DNA from: Haloarcula halophila
Lineage (GTDB): Archaea; Halobacteriota; Halobacteria; Halobacteriales; Haloarculaceae
Length of the DNA: 64,000 nucleotides
Assembly (NCBI RefSeq): GCF_029278565.1
Contig: NZ_CP119560.1
Coordinates: 248,001 to 312,000 of the forward strand
Direction of reading: 5' to 3'
The translations under genes and the position numbers were made by a program. Shown here in pieces: positions 33,042 through 43,183 of this stretch (within the stretch, counting starts at the first letter, position 1; each line of letters opens with the position of its first letter). The notes below the pieces were generated by a model. That model made no database searches. It worked only from the letters and a program-made list of their open reading frames with translations, and was not told the origin of the DNA.

Positions 33042-33250
33042 CCACTCGGAGTAGTATCGACACCGGAAAAAAGGCAGGGGGAGGACCGTTGCCCGAACCG
33101 TCCGTCGGGAGCGCTCCGGGCCGCCGACCTTCGTAACACCCGTTGTCCGTTTTAGATATGGCTGGGACTCTCGACTATCGTCGGCTCTCCGGACGCCGGC
33201 ACGAGACAGCCCCGTACCTATTCCCGGCCCGGAGATGAAACGCCACACAC

Positions 33251-34675
33251 ATGAGCAGCGAACCGACCGGAACCAACATCGAGGGGACGGCACCGGACGC
33301 AGAGCACGTCGTCGAGACCGACGAGGCGACGATCACGGACGACGCCGAACTCGAACGGACGATCGGGCTCTCAGGTGGGCTGGCTATCGGGATCGGGACG
33401 ATGATCGGCGCCGGGATCTTCGTCTTTCCCGGGCTGGCCGGCGCGGAGGTCGGGGCGGCCGCCGCGGCGTCGTTCGGGGTCGGCGGCGTCATCGCACTCC
33501 TGGTCGCACTGCCGACCTCCGAGTTGGCGACGGCGATGCCGAAAAGCGGTGGGGGGTACTACTTCATCTCCCGCGGGCTGGGGACGCTTGCCGGAACTGT
33601 CATCGGACTCTCGCTGTGGCTCGGGTTGGTGTTCGCGACGGCGTTCTACTTAGTCGGCCTGGGCTTTTACGCGCTGGACGGCCTCGCCCTGGTCGGGATT
33701 ACCGTCGGTTCGAGTCCGGAAACCATCGTCTCCGGGATCGCAGTCGTCGCCGGGATCGGGTTTACGGTGTTGAACGTCACTGGGACGGAGAACGCGGCGA
33801 AACTCCAGAACGGGATCGTGGCGTTGCTGTTGTCGATGCTCCTCGCGTTTCTCGCTTTCGGGATGGCCGACGCACTCGGGTTCGTCGACGCCGGTACCCC
33901 GCCCGGGGAAGCCAGAGACGTCTGGGCCATCGGACCGATCATGTCCGTGGCCGCGCTGGTCTTCACGTCGTATCTGGGCTTTGCCCAGGTCGCGACCGTC
34001 GCGGGCGAGATGAAGTCGCCGGGACGGAACCTCCCGCTGGCGATGATCGGCTCGGTGGTGATCGTCACGGCGATGTACGTGTTGACGATCTTCGTGGCGA
34101 CGAGCGTCTTCACCCAGGACGCGCTGGCAGCGGCTGGGGAGACCGCGATGGTCGAAATCGGCCGCGCGTTACTCGGTACTCCCGGTGCGCTCGTGATCAT
34201 CGTCGGCGGCCTGTTAGCGACGATGTCGTCGGCCAACGCCTCGATTCTCAGCACCTCACGGGCCATCTATGGGGTCTCGAAGGACGCACTCCTCCCGCGG
34301 TGGGCCAGTCGGATCAACCTCAAATACGGAACGCCACACGTCGCGCTCGGGATGGCCGGCGGCCCCGTCATCGTCTTGGCGGCGACCCGACAGGTGCAGT
34401 TACTGGCCGAAGTCGCCTCGTTCCTCCACCTGATCATGTACGGGTTGATGTGTGTCGCGCTGGTGGCGATCCGTCGGGACGAACCGGACTGGTACGATCC
34501 GGACTTCACGGTCCCGGGTGGTCCGGTGATCCCAGTGATCGGCGCAGTGGCGAGTTTCGGTCTCATCGCGTTCATGGACCCGTTCTCGATCGTCGTCGGC
34601 ATCGGCGTCATCGGTGCCACAGCCGGGTGGTACTTCTATTATGCCCGCGATATACGTCTCAAAGGAGCCCTATAA
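33251..34675 (+). CDS. APC-family amino acid/polyamine transporter
   Basis: 474-residue membrane protein with an acidic N-terminal tail of about 35 residues and about 12 spans. The first span carries the APC substrate loop IGIGTMIGAGIFVFPGLAG. The consensus segment TLAGTVIGLSLWLGLVFATA follows. The mid part GEMKSPGRNLPLAMIGS is the usual cytoplasmic helix. It takes up an amino acid or amine by proton or sodium symport or exchange. Its TAA shares one base with the start codon of the next gene (TAATG), so the Usp protein is coupled to it. Confidence 0.9.
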   Translation: MSSEPTGTNIEGTAPDAEHVVETDEATITDDAELERTIGLSGGLAIGIGTMIGAGIFVFPGLAGAEVGAAAAASFGVGGVIALLVALPTSELATAMPKSGGGYYFISRGLGTLAGTVIGLSLWLGLVFATAFYLVGLGFYALDGLALVGITVGSSPETIVSGIAVVAGIGFTVLNVTGTENAAKLQNGIVALLLSMLLAFLAFGMADALGFVDAGTPPGEARDVWAIGPIMSVAALVFTSYLGFAQVATVAGEMKSPGRNLPLAMIGSVVIVTAMYVLTIFVATSVFTQDALAAAGETAMVEIGRALLGTPGALVIIVGGLLATMSSANASILSTSRAIYGVSKDALLPRWASRINLKYGTPHVALGMAGGPVIVLAATRQVQLLAEVASFLHLIMYGLMCVALVAIRRDEPDWYDPDFTVPGGPVIPVIGAVASFGLIAFMDPFSIVVGIGVIGATAGWYFYYARDIRLKGAL

Positions 34676-35379
34676 TGACTCGCGTACTCGTCCCCGTCGA
34701 AGTCCTGGCCGGGAAGACGGTCTCACCGGGACTGATGCAGCTGCTGGGAACGGTTGACGTAACCGTCCTCGGCTACCACGTCCTGCCGGAACAGACGCCG
34801 CCGGATCAGGCTCGACTCCAGTACGAGGAGCGTGCGACCGCCGCCCTGGAAGATCTGGGCCAGGAGTTCCGGACTGCCGGCGGGGCAGCCGATCACCGGC
34901 TCGTGTTCACCCACGATCGAGAACAGACCGTCGACCGCATCGCCGACGAAGTCGGTGCGCGAGCGCTCGCCATCTCCGGAGTAACCGGCGACATCGACAG
35001 TTTGCTCGTCTCGTTGTCCGGTGACGTTGCGGTCGATCGGATCCTCGATTTCGTGATCGAGGTAATCGGTGACCGCGAGATCGGTGTCACGCTGTTGCTC
35101 GCCGGCCAACCCGAAGCCGGGTCGGACGGCCGGTTAGATACTGCCGCGTCCCAGCTCCGAGAAGCCGGAATCGACGTCGAAACGTCGGTGTCGACTGGCT
35201 CCCCGTTCGAGTCGCTGATGGATTCGGTCCCGAACCACGACGCTATCGTCATGGGCGAATCCGCGCCCTCGCTGCGGTCGCTCGTCTTCGGCGACGAATC
35301 CGAGCGCGTGGCTGCGGCGTCGGTCGGGCCGGTCCTGGTCGTCCGGAGCGACGAACCGTCCGACGACGAAGCGGTGTAG
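34675..35379 (+). CDS. Tandem-domain universal stress-type protein coupled to an APC transporter
   Basis: 234 residues forming two Usp-like halves (about 1-135 and 140-225). The first starts MTRVLVPVEVLAGKTVSPGL. The second ends AAASVGPVLVVRSDEP, the usual last strand. The start overlaps the transporter stop, and AAAGGAG at 34661-34667 gives a good ribosome-binding site 7 bases upstream, unusual in this otherwise leaderless region. Haloarchaea often pair an APC transporter with such a Usp protein, probably to regulate transport through nucleotide sensing. The ATP-binding loops are degenerate, so binding is uncertain. Confidence 0.82.
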   Translation: MTRVLVPVEVLAGKTVSPGLMQLLGTVDVTVLGYHVLPEQTPPDQARLQYEERATAALEDLGQEFRTAGGAADHRLVFTHDREQTVDRIADEVGARALAISGVTGDIDSLLVSLSGDVAVDRILDFVIEVIGDREIGVTLLLAGQPEAGSDGRLDTAASQLREAGIDVETSVSTGSPFESLMDSVPNHDAIVMGESAPSLRSLVFGDESERVAAASVGPVLVVRSDEPSDDEAV

Positions 35380-35561
35380 CGTCCCCCAGAGCGGAACTGA
35401 CAACGAATCACTGTCTCACAGCCAAGCGTGTCAGGAACTCGGTTCCGGCTCACCAGAACCAGAACTGTCACGGTCGCGGATCGGGATCGGTCACGGGGAG
35501 CGTGGCACATCGAGGACAACCACACAGAACCCATATACGCCTGAGAGACGTTTGTTCGGTA

Positions 35562-36326
35562 ATGGACGATTCGTCTTCGACACGGACACAGCCCCGTCTC
35601 CACACGGCACCACGAACCGACGTTTCGCAGAACCAAGGCAAGTTCCGGACCCACTTCAACTTCCCCGGCAGAGCGGTCCCCGACCACGACGACCACGGCT
35701 ACGGGCCGCTGGCGACCGTCGTCGAGTCGTTCATGGACCCGGGGACGCTGATCCGGATGCACCAGCACCGCAACGAGGAGATCATCTCGTGGGTGCCCGA
35801 CGGCGTGATGCGCCACGACGACCGCCAGGGCAACGAACTCGTGACCGATTCCGAGCACGTGATGGTGATGAACGCCGGCAGCGGTTTCTGGCACGCGGAA
35901 GAGACGCTCGCGGACGACCCACCGTTGCGGATGCTCCAGATCTTCGTCCGACCACACAGTCTCGATCTCGATCCGCATATCCAACACGAGCCGATCCCCG
36001 ACTCGGTCGCCGGGGAATGGCGACACCTGTTCGGCCCCGAAGGGAGTGACGCGCCGCTTTTCGTCCGCAACGACGTCCACTTCTCCGACTGTCGCCTGGA
36101 GGCCGGTGCCACGACCACGCTCCCGTCCCGGTCGGGCTGGCACACCTATCTATACGTCTTCGAGGGGGCCGTCGAGATCGGCGAGGAGTCCGTCGGATAC
36201 ACCGAGAGTGCACTCGTGACCGACGACGGCGACGTAGCCGTCACCGCAACCGAGGACTCGATTATCGTCGCGTTTTCCATCGACCCCGACGCCCCGATCA
36301 CGCGCCAGGGGACGATCGGCCGGTGA
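35562..36326 (+). CDS. Pirin-family bicupin protein
   Basis: 254-residue bicupin. The first cupin has the metal motif of the pirins: IRMHQHRNEEIISWVPDGVM, an HxH then a Glu, followed by RHDDRQGNE. The block MNAGSGFWHAEETL holds the fourth ligand. These proteins bind iron and include quercetinase-like enzymes and regulators; cellular roles are often unknown. The start MDDSSSTRTQP at 35562 is preferred. An in-frame upstream ATG at 35502 would need a basic N-terminus. It is monocistronic and codirectional with the Usp gene, with 182 bases between holding no gene. Confidence 0.85.
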   Translation: MDDSSSTRTQPRLHTAPRTDVSQNQGKFRTHFNFPGRAVPDHDDHGYGPLATVVESFMDPGTLIRMHQHRNEEIISWVPDGVMRHDDRQGNELVTDSEHVMVMNAGSGFWHAEETLADDPPLRMLQIFVRPHSLDLDPHIQHEPIPDSVAGEWRHLFGPEGSDAPLFVRNDVHFSDCRLEAGATTTLPSRSGWHTYLYVFEGAVEIGEESVGYTESALVTDDGDVAVTATEDSIIVAFSIDPDAPITRQGTIGR

Positions 36327-36660
36327 GGCAGGGCCGACGCTCGGTACCCCGCCTCTCGGCGGTCAGGACGAGTCACCGAGGACAGCCGGAACAGCTATCG
36401 AGCGACGGATACGTCCCGATGTGAACGGGAAAACCATGTAAAACTTCTACCAATATCTCTATTGATCATATCTGTATTTGTATCTGTACTGTTCTGAAGC
36501 ATTCTGGCCTTTCGGACTCTCTATTCTCATAGGACGCGTTTATATACGGAATATCTGATGATAGATATCCCACTCATCTACGTACTATCGGGTATGCTGG
36601 TATGAATAGCTTGCTCACCGACAGGCAAAAATATAGGCCCTCGCCGGGAGAGTGGACAGT
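36327..36660. other. AT-rich upstream region of the DUF1028 gene
   Basis: 334 bases without a gene; most of it is AT-rich. Two TATA-like elements occur: TTTATATAC (about 36539-36547) and AAAAATATA (36627-36635). The second is correctly placed for a leaderless start at 36661. Between them ATATC and GATAT form a short inverted repeat around TGATGATA (about 36551-36568). A second promoter or an operator is possible. Confidence 0.45.
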
Positions 36661-37350
36661 ATGCGACATACACCAGGAACCTTCTCGATAGCCGCACGCG
36701 ATCCCGAGACGGATACCTTCGGCGCCGCAGTCACGACCGGCACGGTCGCAGTCGGCGCGACCTGTCCGTACGTCAGCGCCAACGGGGCAGCAGTGACACA
36801 GGCGTTCACGAAGACGGAACACGGCCGGAACGCGATCGAACGGGCCGACGACGGCGAACGGATCGACGACGCGTGCGAGGCGCTACTGACGGCCGACGAG
36901 CACGCTGCTTTCCGGCAGGTCCACGGCGTCGGGTCCGACAGCGAGTTCGGTTTCACCGGCGAGCGCTGCAGCGGGTGGGCCGGACACCGCGTCGGGGAGC
37001 AGCACACGGTCGCGGGGAACCTCCTTGCCGGCCCCGGCGTCGTCGAGGCCGTCGAGGATGCGTACCTCGACGTGGACGGCGACATGGCCGAGCGTCTCGT
37101 CTCGGCACTCGAAGCCGGTGTGGCGGCCGGTGGCGACGACCGAGGGGAGATGAGCGCGGCGATCCTCGTCCACGCGCCCGAACCGGAGTTCTACCACAAC
37201 CTCCGTGTCGACCTCTCGGAGACCCCTGTCGCGGATCTCCGGGCACTGCTCGGGGAGGCGAGAGAAGCGAAAGCCCGCATCAGAGCCGAGACGGACGAGT
37301 TGTTCGAGGAGTACCCGCCGGAACTGCTGGAGTTCGGCATCAAGTACTGA
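36661..37350 (+). CDS. DUF1028-family protein
   Basis: 229 residues. The start MRHTPGTFSIAARDPETDTF followed by GAAVTTGTVAVGATCPYVSA is the hallmark of DUF1028, an Ntn-hydrolase-like family. NLLAGPGVVEAVEDAYLDVD near the middle and SAAILVHAPEPEFYHNLRVD later also fit. Enzymatic action is unproven; neighbours in many genomes are peptide transporters and M20 or gamma-glutamyl hydrolases, as here. The ATG at 36661 fits the TATA at 36627-36635; a GTG at 36652 is less likely. It converges with the Dpp ATPase gene, 42 bases apart. Confidence 0.85.
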   Translation: MRHTPGTFSIAARDPETDTFGAAVTTGTVAVGATCPYVSANGAAVTQAFTKTEHGRNAIERADDGERIDDACEALLTADEHAAFRQVHGVGSDSEFGFTGERCSGWAGHRVGEQHTVAGNLLAGPGVVEAVEDAYLDVDGDMAERLVSALEAGVAAGGDDRGEMSAAILVHAPEPEFYHNLRVDLSETPVADLRALLGEAREAKARIRAETDELFEEYPPELLEFGIKY

Positions 37351-37392
37351 GAAGGAGAGACGCGAGCGATACGCGATCGGGAACCGCTCCGA

Positions 37393-39528
37393 TCAGTCCA
37401 GTTCCGTCGGATCCGTTCGGTGTTTCGGAGCGATGAACGACTCGCGCTCGCTCATCTCTTCGGTCGAGAGGTGACAGGCGATGTGGTGGTCCGAACCGTT
37501 GACGGACTCCAACGGCGGCAGTTCGTCCTCGCAGATGTCGCCGATCTTCTTCGGACAACGGGTCTGGAACGGACAGCCCGAGGGTGGATCGATCGGGCTC
37601 GGGACGCTCCCGTCGAGAAGGATACGGTCGGTCTCACGGTCCGGGTTCGCGTGTGGGACCGCCGAGAGGAGACTCTCGGTGTAGGGGTGGAACGGCGGCG
37701 AGAAGACGTCCTCGATGCTGCCGAACTCCGCGATCTTCCCGAGATACATCACGGCCACGCGGTCACAGATGTGCCGGACGACACCGATGTTGTGGGAGAT
37801 GAACAGATACGAGATGTTCTCTTCGGCCTGGATCTCGTTGAGGAGGTTGAGGATCTGTGCCTGGACGCTCACGTCCAGCGCGGACACCGGCTCGTCACAG
37901 ACGATGAGCTTCGGCTGGACGGCGAGCGCGTGTGCGATCGCGACCCGCTGTTGCTGGCCGCCCGAGAACTCGTGTGGGTATTTGCCCGCGGCGTCGCCGG
38001 AGAGCCCGACTCGTTCGAGTAGCTCCCGAACGCGTTGGCGTTTCTCCTCGCCGGTCGCGATGTCGTGGCGCTCCATCGCGCGACCGATGATCCGCCCGAC
38101 GGTCTTTCGCGGGTTCAACGAGCTGTGTGGGTCCTGGAAGATGATCTGCATCTCGCGGCGCAGGCTCCGGATCTCGCCGGAGCCGAGTTCGTGGACCGGC
38201 TGCCCCTCGAAGTAGACCTCGCCCGCGGTCGGTTCGAGCAACCGCAGGACCGTCCGCGCGACGGTAGACTTCCCACAGCCGGACTCGCCGACCAGACCGA
38301 CGGTCTCCCCGGGATAGATGTCGAAGCTGATGTCGTCGACGGCCTTGACGTATCGTCGCTCGATCGTCGGGAGCCCGCCGCCGTCCCTCGACAGGCGAAC
38401 GTTCCCGAGAATCCCTTCGCCGGCACTGAAGTGCTTTTTCAGGTTCCGCACGTCGAAGAGCGGTTCGCCGCTGCGGTCGATCTCGCTCCGGCCGCCGCCC
38501 GTCACCGAGGCCGTGCTCTCGGAGAGATCGAGGTCTTCGGCGTGGATACACGCCGCGCTCGAAGCGCCCTCGCCGACCGGGTCCAGCGACGGATCGTCGC
38601 CGCTCCGGCACGCCTCGGTCGCGTGAGGACACCGGGGAGCGAAGTTACAGCCGTTCGGGAGGTCCGCGAGGTCCGGCATCGAGCCGTCCAGCGTCGGGAG
38701 CTCGTCGTACTCGGTCTCGACTTCCGGGATGGAGTCGATCAGTGCACGAGTGTAGGGGTGTCGCGGCCGCTCGAAGAGGTCCCCGAGCTCCGCCGTCTCG
38801 ACGAGGTTTCCGGCGTACATCACGCCGACGTCGTCGCAGGTCTGGGCGACGACACCGAGGTTGTGGGTGATCATCAGTACGGCCGTCCCCTCGCGCTCCT
38901 GCATCTCGTTGAGCAGGTCGAGGATCTTCGCCTGCGTCGTCACGTCGAGTGCGGTGGTGGGTTCGTCCGCGATGATGAGGTCCGGCTCACAGGAGAAACC
39001 GATGGCCACGAGGACGCGCTGGCGCATCCCCCCGGAGAACTCGTGTGGGTAGTCGTCGATGCGCTCGCTCGCGTCCGGGATGCCGACGTCGTCCATCGAC
39101 TCGACGGCGAGTCGACGGGCTTCTGACTTCGAAACGTCCTGGTGGCGGCGGATCGTCTCGGTGATCTGCTCGCCGACAGTCATCACTGGATTCAGTGAAG
39201 ACATCGGGTCCTGGGGGATCATCGCGATCCGGTTCCCACGGACATCACGCATCTCCCGGTCGGTCTTCTCCAGTAGGTCCTCGCCGTCGAAGACGACCTG
39301 TCCGCCGGTGATCTCCCCGGGTGAGTCGATGAGGCGCATGATCGAACGGGCCGTGACGGACTTCCCCGCACCGGACTCGCCGACGATACCCAGCGTCTCG
39401 CCGCGGTCGAGCGAGAACGAGACGTCGTTGGTCGCGACGACCGAGCCCGATTCCGTCCGGAACTCGGTGCGGAGATCCCGCACGTCCAGCAACGGCCCGT
39501 CGCCGTCCACCGGTCGCTCGTCGCTCAT
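37393..39528 (-). CDS. Dpp/Opp-type ABC transporter ATP-binding protein, fused two-ATPase form
   Basis: 711 residues carrying two complete peptide-type ATPases. The N-terminal half (about 1-340) has Walker [10 protein letters not shown] and signature [14 protein letters not shown]. The C-terminal half (about 350-700) has [10 protein letters not shown] and [14 protein letters not shown]. Each half ends with a cysteine-containing oligopeptide-transporter C-terminal domain ([14 protein letters not shown] and [15 protein letters not shown]). Normally DppD and DppF are separate genes, so this is a fusion giving a built-in heterodimer. Its start overlaps the permease gene by 4 bases. It powers import of peptides or similar amide compounds by the neighbouring permeases. 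Confidence 0.92.
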   Translation of the reverse strand: MSDERPVDGDGPLLDVRDLRTEFRTESGSVVATNDVSFSLDRGETLGIVGESGAGKSVTARSIMRLIDSPGEITGGQVVFDGEDLLEKTDREMRDVRGNRIAMIPQDPMSSLNPVMTVGEQITETIRRHQDVSKSEARRLAVESMDDVGIPDASERIDDYPHEFSGGMRQRVLVAIGFSCEPDLIIADEPTTALDVTTQAKILDLLNEMQEREGTAVLMITHNLGVVAQTCDDVGVMYAGNLVETAELGDLFERPRHPYTRALIDSIPEVETEYDELPTLDGSMPDLADLPNGCNFAPRCPHATEACRSGDDPSLDPVGEGASSAACIHAEDLDLSESTASVTGGGRSEIDRSGEPLFDVRNLKKHFSAGEGILGNVRLSRDGGGLPTIERRYVKAVDDISFDIYPGETVGLVGESGCGKSTVARTVLRLLEPTAGEVYFEGQPVHELGSGEIRSLRREMQIIFQDPHSSLNPRKTVGRIIGRAMERHDIATGEEKRQRVRELLERVGLSGDAAGKYPHEFSGGQQQRVAIAHALAVQPKLIVCDEPVSALDVSVQAQILNLLNEIQAEENISYLFISHNIGVVRHICDRVAVMYLGKIAEFGSIEDVFSPPFHPYTESLLSAVPHANPDRETDRILLDGSVPSPIDPPSGCPFQTRCPKKIGDICEDELPPLESVNGSDHHIACHLSTEEMSERESFIAPKHRTDPTELD

Positions 39529-40433
39529 TCGATCGCCTCCACTTTGGGGTCGAGGACGTCGCGCAGGCCGTCACCGAGCATGTTGAACCCGACGACGGCG
39601 ATGCCGATCGCCAGCGCGGGGAAGAGCAACATCCACGGCGCGGACTGCATGAAGCCCCGTCCGGTATCGATCATCAGCCCCCAGGACGGACGGGGGGGTT
39701 GTGCGCCCAGTCCGAGGAACGAGAGGCTCGCCTCCGCGAGGATCGCGAAGGAGACGTTCAGCGACCCCTGGACGAGTATCGGTGCCGTGCAGTTCGGGAG
39801 CACCTCGCTGAAGACGATCCGGGTGTTGTTCTCCCCGCGGGCGACCGCCGCCTCGACGTAGGCCTCGTTGCGCTCGGAGAGCGCCGCGCTGCGAGAGACC
39901 CGAGCGATGTAGGGCGTGTAGACGAACGCGAGCGCGATGATCACGTTCCGGAGTTCCGGCCCCAACACCACGAGCAGCGTCAAGGCCAGCAACACCGGCG
40001 GGAACGCCATCGCGGCGTCCATCACCCGCATCAGCACCTCGTCGAGCAGTCCCCCGGCGTAACCTGCGATGACCCCGAGGATGGCTCCGATCGCGAGCGC
40101 CGCCGAGATCGACCCGAAGCCGACGTACAGCGAGATGCGGCTCCCCAGCACCACGCGGCTGAAGATGTCACGGCCCAGGTCGTCGGTTCCGAATGGATGT
40201 TCGAGCGAGGGACCCTGGGTCCGGTCCTGGATGTCCGTCTCGTTCATCCCGTACGGCGCGATAAACGGCGCGAAGGCTGCGACCAGGAACAGCAGTAACA
40301 CGATCGTCAGCCCGATCATCGCCTTCGTGTTGCGCCGGAACTTCCGGGCGAACGCGACGACGCGCTCGATCTGTGAGTCGGAGAGCCCGAACCGCCCGCC
40401 ATCGGACGCCTCGGTCTGACGTTCGGCCGCCAT
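39525..40433 (-). CDS. Dpp/Opp-type ABC transporter permease (DppC)
   Basis: 302-residue permease. It has the DppC N-terminal region before the first span (RRNTKAMIGLTIVLLLFLVA). The extracellular segment HPFGTDDLGRDIFSRVVLGS is nearly diagnostic. The EAA loop is EAYVEAAVARGENNTRIVFS (about 185-204). It sits between the DppB and ATPase genes, overlapping both by 1-4 bases, so the operon is tightly coupled. Confidence 0.92.
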   Translation of the reverse strand: MAAERQTEASDGGRFGLSDSQIERVVAFARKFRRNTKAMIGLTIVLLLFLVAAFAPFIAPYGMNETDIQDRTQGPSLEHPFGTDDLGRDIFSRVVLGSRISLYVGFGSISAALAIGAILGVIAGYAGGLLDEVLMRVMDAAMAFPPVLLALTLLVVLGPELRNVIIALAFVYTPYIARVSRSAALSERNEAYVEAAVARGENNTRIVFSEVLPNCTAPILVQGSLNVSFAILAEASLSFLGLGAQPPRPSWGLMIDTGRGFMQSAPWMLLFPALAIGIAVVGFNMLGDGLRDVLDPKVEAIE

Positions 40434-41392
40434 CAGTTCTCACCCCCGTAGCGGATGCGTGGATCGAAGTAGGCGTACAGGAGGTCGGCAGCGAAGTTCG
40501 ACAGCATGTAGATCAACGCGACGACGATGATACAACCCTGGATGAGCGGGATGTCGCGGCTCTGGATCGCAGTCAGGGTCAACCGGCCGATCCCCGGCCA
40601 GAGGAACACCTCTTCGAGCACGACGACGCCGCCGAAGGCGTAACTGAACTGGAACGCGATGACCGTGATCACCGGGATAATCGCGTTCCTGAGCGCGTGT
40701 CGGAGCACGACGACCCGCTGGCTCATCCCTTTCGCTCGCGCGAGGTTGATGTACTCCTCGCTGAGGACCTCTAGCATCGACGACCGGGTCATCCGCATGA
40801 TGTAGGCCGTCAGCGCAAAGCCCATGGCTCCGGCGGGGAGGACCAGCCGGTGTAACGACGCCAGGAGGTCCTCACCGGGTGAGACGTAGCCGTTCGTCGG
40901 GAACAGGTTCAACCATACCGCGAAGATCAGGATGAACACGAGTCCCCACAGGAAGATCGGCAGCGAGATGCCGACGAACGCGAACATCGAGGCGGACACG
41001 TCGGGAGCCTCGTTCTGATTGATCGCGGCGTAGACGCCCAGCGGGATCGACAGCGTGACCGCGACGAGCGTCGCGGTGACCGCGAGCAACAGCGAGCGTG
41101 GGAGTCGCTCGGCGATCAGCCCCACGACGGGGTCACCGAACCGGAGCGACTCGCCCATATCTCCCTGCAGGAGACCGACCAGCCAGTCGATATACTGGAT
41201 GTACAGCGGGCGGTCCAGACCCAACTGGGCTTGGAGTGCCGCGATCGACTCCGCGTTCGCGTTCGGACCGAGGATGAGCAACGCGACGTCGCCCGGGAGG
41301 ATGTTGGTGATCCCGAAGGCGATAAGCGTCACTAGGAACAGCGTCACCGTCATGAACCCGATACGGCGGGCCACGTAGTTGTACATCGACAT
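40433..41392 (-). CDS. Dpp/Opp-type ABC transporter permease (DppB)
   Basis: 319-residue permease. The N-terminus YVARRIGFMTVTLFLVTLIA is typical of DppB. The segment LGLDRPLYIQYIDWLVGLLQ followed by GDMGESLRFGDPV matches the usual extracytoplasmic loop. The EAA-type loop EEYINLARAKGMSQRVVVLR lies near residue 220. Its stop shares a base with the start of dppC. It begins 12 bases after the binding-protein stop. A second ATG two codons in (41386) is an alternative start. Confidence 0.92.
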   Translation of the reverse strand: MSMYNYVARRIGFMTVTLFLVTLIAFGITNILPGDVALLILGPNANAESIAALQAQLGLDRPLYIQYIDWLVGLLQGDMGESLRFGDPVVGLIAERLPRSLLLAVTATLVAVTLSIPLGVYAAINQNEAPDVSASMFAFVGISLPIFLWGLVFILIFAVWLNLFPTNGYVSPGEDLLASLHRLVLPAGAMGFALTAYIMRMTRSSMLEVLSEEYINLARAKGMSQRVVVLRHALRNAIIPVITVIAFQFSYAFGGVVVLEEVFLWPGIGRLTLTAIQSRDIPLIQGCIIVVALIYMLSNFAADLLYAYFDPRIRYGGEN

Positions 41393-41404
41393 CGTGTCTG
41401 GGGA

Positions 41405-43057
41405 TCAGCGGTCGAGCCAGTTGTCGGCGAACTGGAGCGTCGAGCCGTCCGGCGCGCCGATGTCGCCCTTGTACTGGTCGGCGGCCCCGTAGAGGCTGGG
41501 CTGCCACCACAGGAAGAGGTGGCCGGCCCGCTCCTCGTGGAGGATCTCGGTCGCCTGGTGGTAGAGGTCGGCGCGTTCGTCGTCGTCGTAGATCGTCCGG
41601 GCCTCCTCGACCAGCGAGTTGTACTCGTCGTTGGTCCAGTTGGTGAAGAAGAACGCCCCGTCGGGGTGGAGGAACTTGTAGAACGACACGTCGGGGTACC
41701 ACAGCGCGAGGTAGGAACTGGTCGTCGCCTGGAAGTTCCGGTCGTTGTAGACGTCCGAGAGCCAGGTGTTCCACGTGATCCGCTGGATGTCGAGGTCGAT
41801 CCCGGCCTCGGAGGCGTTGTTCGCGATGACCTCCGCCGCCTGCACCTGGGCCGGATACGACTGCGGGATCTTGAAGGTCGCCGAGAAACCGTCCGAGAGG
41901 CCCGCCGCGTCGAGGTGCTCCTGGACGCGGTCGAGGTCCCGCTCTCGGGGGCCGATGTCAGGGTGGACCCACGGGCTGCCGGGTGCGGCCGGCGACGCGG
42001 TCGTCTGTCCCGTGCCGTACAGCGCGGCCTCCGCGACCATCTCCTTGTCGATCGCGTAGTCCAGTGCGAGGCGGGCGTCCTTGTTGTCGAACGGTTCCTG
42101 GTCGCAGTTCATCCCGAGGTAGACCAGCGACTTGGGGAACTGCTGCTCCAGGCGGACGCCCGAGGCGTTCTCGACCCGCGAGACGTCCTTCGGTGCGACG
42201 CCGTTGATGAAGTCGAACTCGTCGGAGAGGAACGACTGCAGGCGGACGCTCGCGTCGGGGACTTCCTGTTTGACGATCCGGTCCATGAACGGGCCGTCCT
42301 CCTCGGAAGCACCCCAGTAGTCCTCGTTGCGGACCATCGTGAACGAGGTCTCGATCTCCCGACTCTCGAACTTGTAGGGGCCGGTCCCGATCGGCTCCTC
42401 GACCATGTCCTGCTCGGCTTTCTCGGCAGGCATCACCGACAGTTCCGCCGTCGCCATCTTCGCCAGGAAGGGGGCGAACGGCTGCGTGAGTTGGATCTCG
42501 AAGGTGTAGTCGTCGGGGGCACGCAGTTCCTCGACGAAGTCGAAAAAGCCCGTCGCGAGGTAGTCACCGTTCTGGACGCGCTCGTAGCTGGCCAGAACGT
42601 CCGCGGAGGTCATCTCCTTCCCGTTGTGGAACGTGACACCCTCGCGAAGCTCGAACGTCAGGAGCGTGTTGTCTTCGGACTGCTCGAAGGAGGTCGCGAG
42701 GTGGGGCTCGATGGAGTAGTCGTCCTGCAGCGCAACGACTTCCTCGTAGATGTTTTCGAGGACTCGTTTCGACGCCGCCGAGGTGTCGATGTGGGGGTCG
42801 AGTCCCTGGACCGGGACTGCGCCGCCCCACTGGAGCGTTCCGCCCTGTTTCGGAGCGCCGCTCGTTTCGGTCGCGGTATCGCCACCGTCACCGCCCGAGC
42901 TGGAGCCGTCCCCGGAGCCGCCACCGGAACAGCCGGCGAGGGCAGCGGTCCCCGTCGACGCCGCCGCACCGAGGAACGTCCGTCGGCCGATCCGACCGCG
43001 AAGCGACCGTGAGCTGTTGCTGGAAGTCGACTCTTCTCCCTTGCTATTCTTTCGCAT
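41405..43057 (-). CDS. ABC transporter substrate-binding lipoprotein, family 5 (peptide/nickel type)
   Basis: 550 residues. The signal has GRRTFLGAAAS with RR at 25-26 and lipobox LAGC with Cys 43, so Tat export and lipidation. The Gly/Ser/Asp linker runs about 44-65. The mature part has the family-5 patterns LLTFELREGVTFHNGKEMTS and ARLALDYAIDKEMVAEA. Such proteins bind di/oligopeptides, but some bind sugars, glutathione or ureides. It heads the dpp operon and is divergent from the M20 hydrolase. A TATA element at 43086-43094 on the minus strand supports the ATG at 43057. The M20 and DUF1028 neighbours suggest a peptide- or carbamoyl-like ligand. Confidence 0.92.
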   Translation of the reverse strand: MRKNSKGEESTSSNSSRSLRGRIGRRTFLGAAASTGTAALAGCSGGGSGDGSSSGGDGGDTATETSGAPKQGGTLQWGGAVPVQGLDPHIDTSAASKRVLENIYEEVVALQDDYSIEPHLATSFEQSEDNTLLTFELREGVTFHNGKEMTSADVLASYERVQNGDYLATGFFDFVEELRAPDDYTFEIQLTQPFAPFLAKMATAELSVMPAEKAEQDMVEEPIGTGPYKFESREIETSFTMVRNEDYWGASEEDGPFMDRIVKQEVPDASVRLQSFLSDEFDFINGVAPKDVSRVENASGVRLEQQFPKSLVYLGMNCDQEPFDNKDARLALDYAIDKEMVAEAALYGTGQTTASPAAPGSPWVHPDIGPRERDLDRVQEHLDAAGLSDGFSATFKIPQSYPAQVQAAEVIANNASEAGIDLDIQRITWNTWLSDVYNDRNFQATTSSYLALWYPDVSFYKFLHPDGAFFFTNWTNDEYNSLVEEARTIYDDDERADLYHQATEILHEERAGHLFLWWQPSLYGAADQYKGDIGAPDGSTLQFADNWLDR

Positions 43058-43085
43058 GTACTCTACCAATGCGAACAACCATTGA

Positions 43086-43094
43086 TAAATATTC
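43086..43094 (-). promoter_or_regulatory. TATA box of the dpp-like operon
   Basis: On the minus strand GAATATTTA is centred about 33 bases before the ATG at 43057. This predicts a very short leader. Confidence 0.55.
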
Positions 43095-43145
43095 TGGTGG
43101 TGGCAGTACCGATACGAACCGATATGTCGGTTTTTCCGCGAAATG

Positions 43146-43153
43146 TTAATATA
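43146..43153 (+). promoter_or_regulatory. TATA box of the M20 hydrolase gene
   Basis: TTAATATA is centred about 34 bases before the ATG at 43184. Its distance from the divergent TATA at 43086-43094 is about 60 bases, leaving room for a shared regulator site. Confidence 0.5.
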
Positions 43154-43183
43154 TGGGAAGCGACGAAGCCCAACGCAAGCGCT

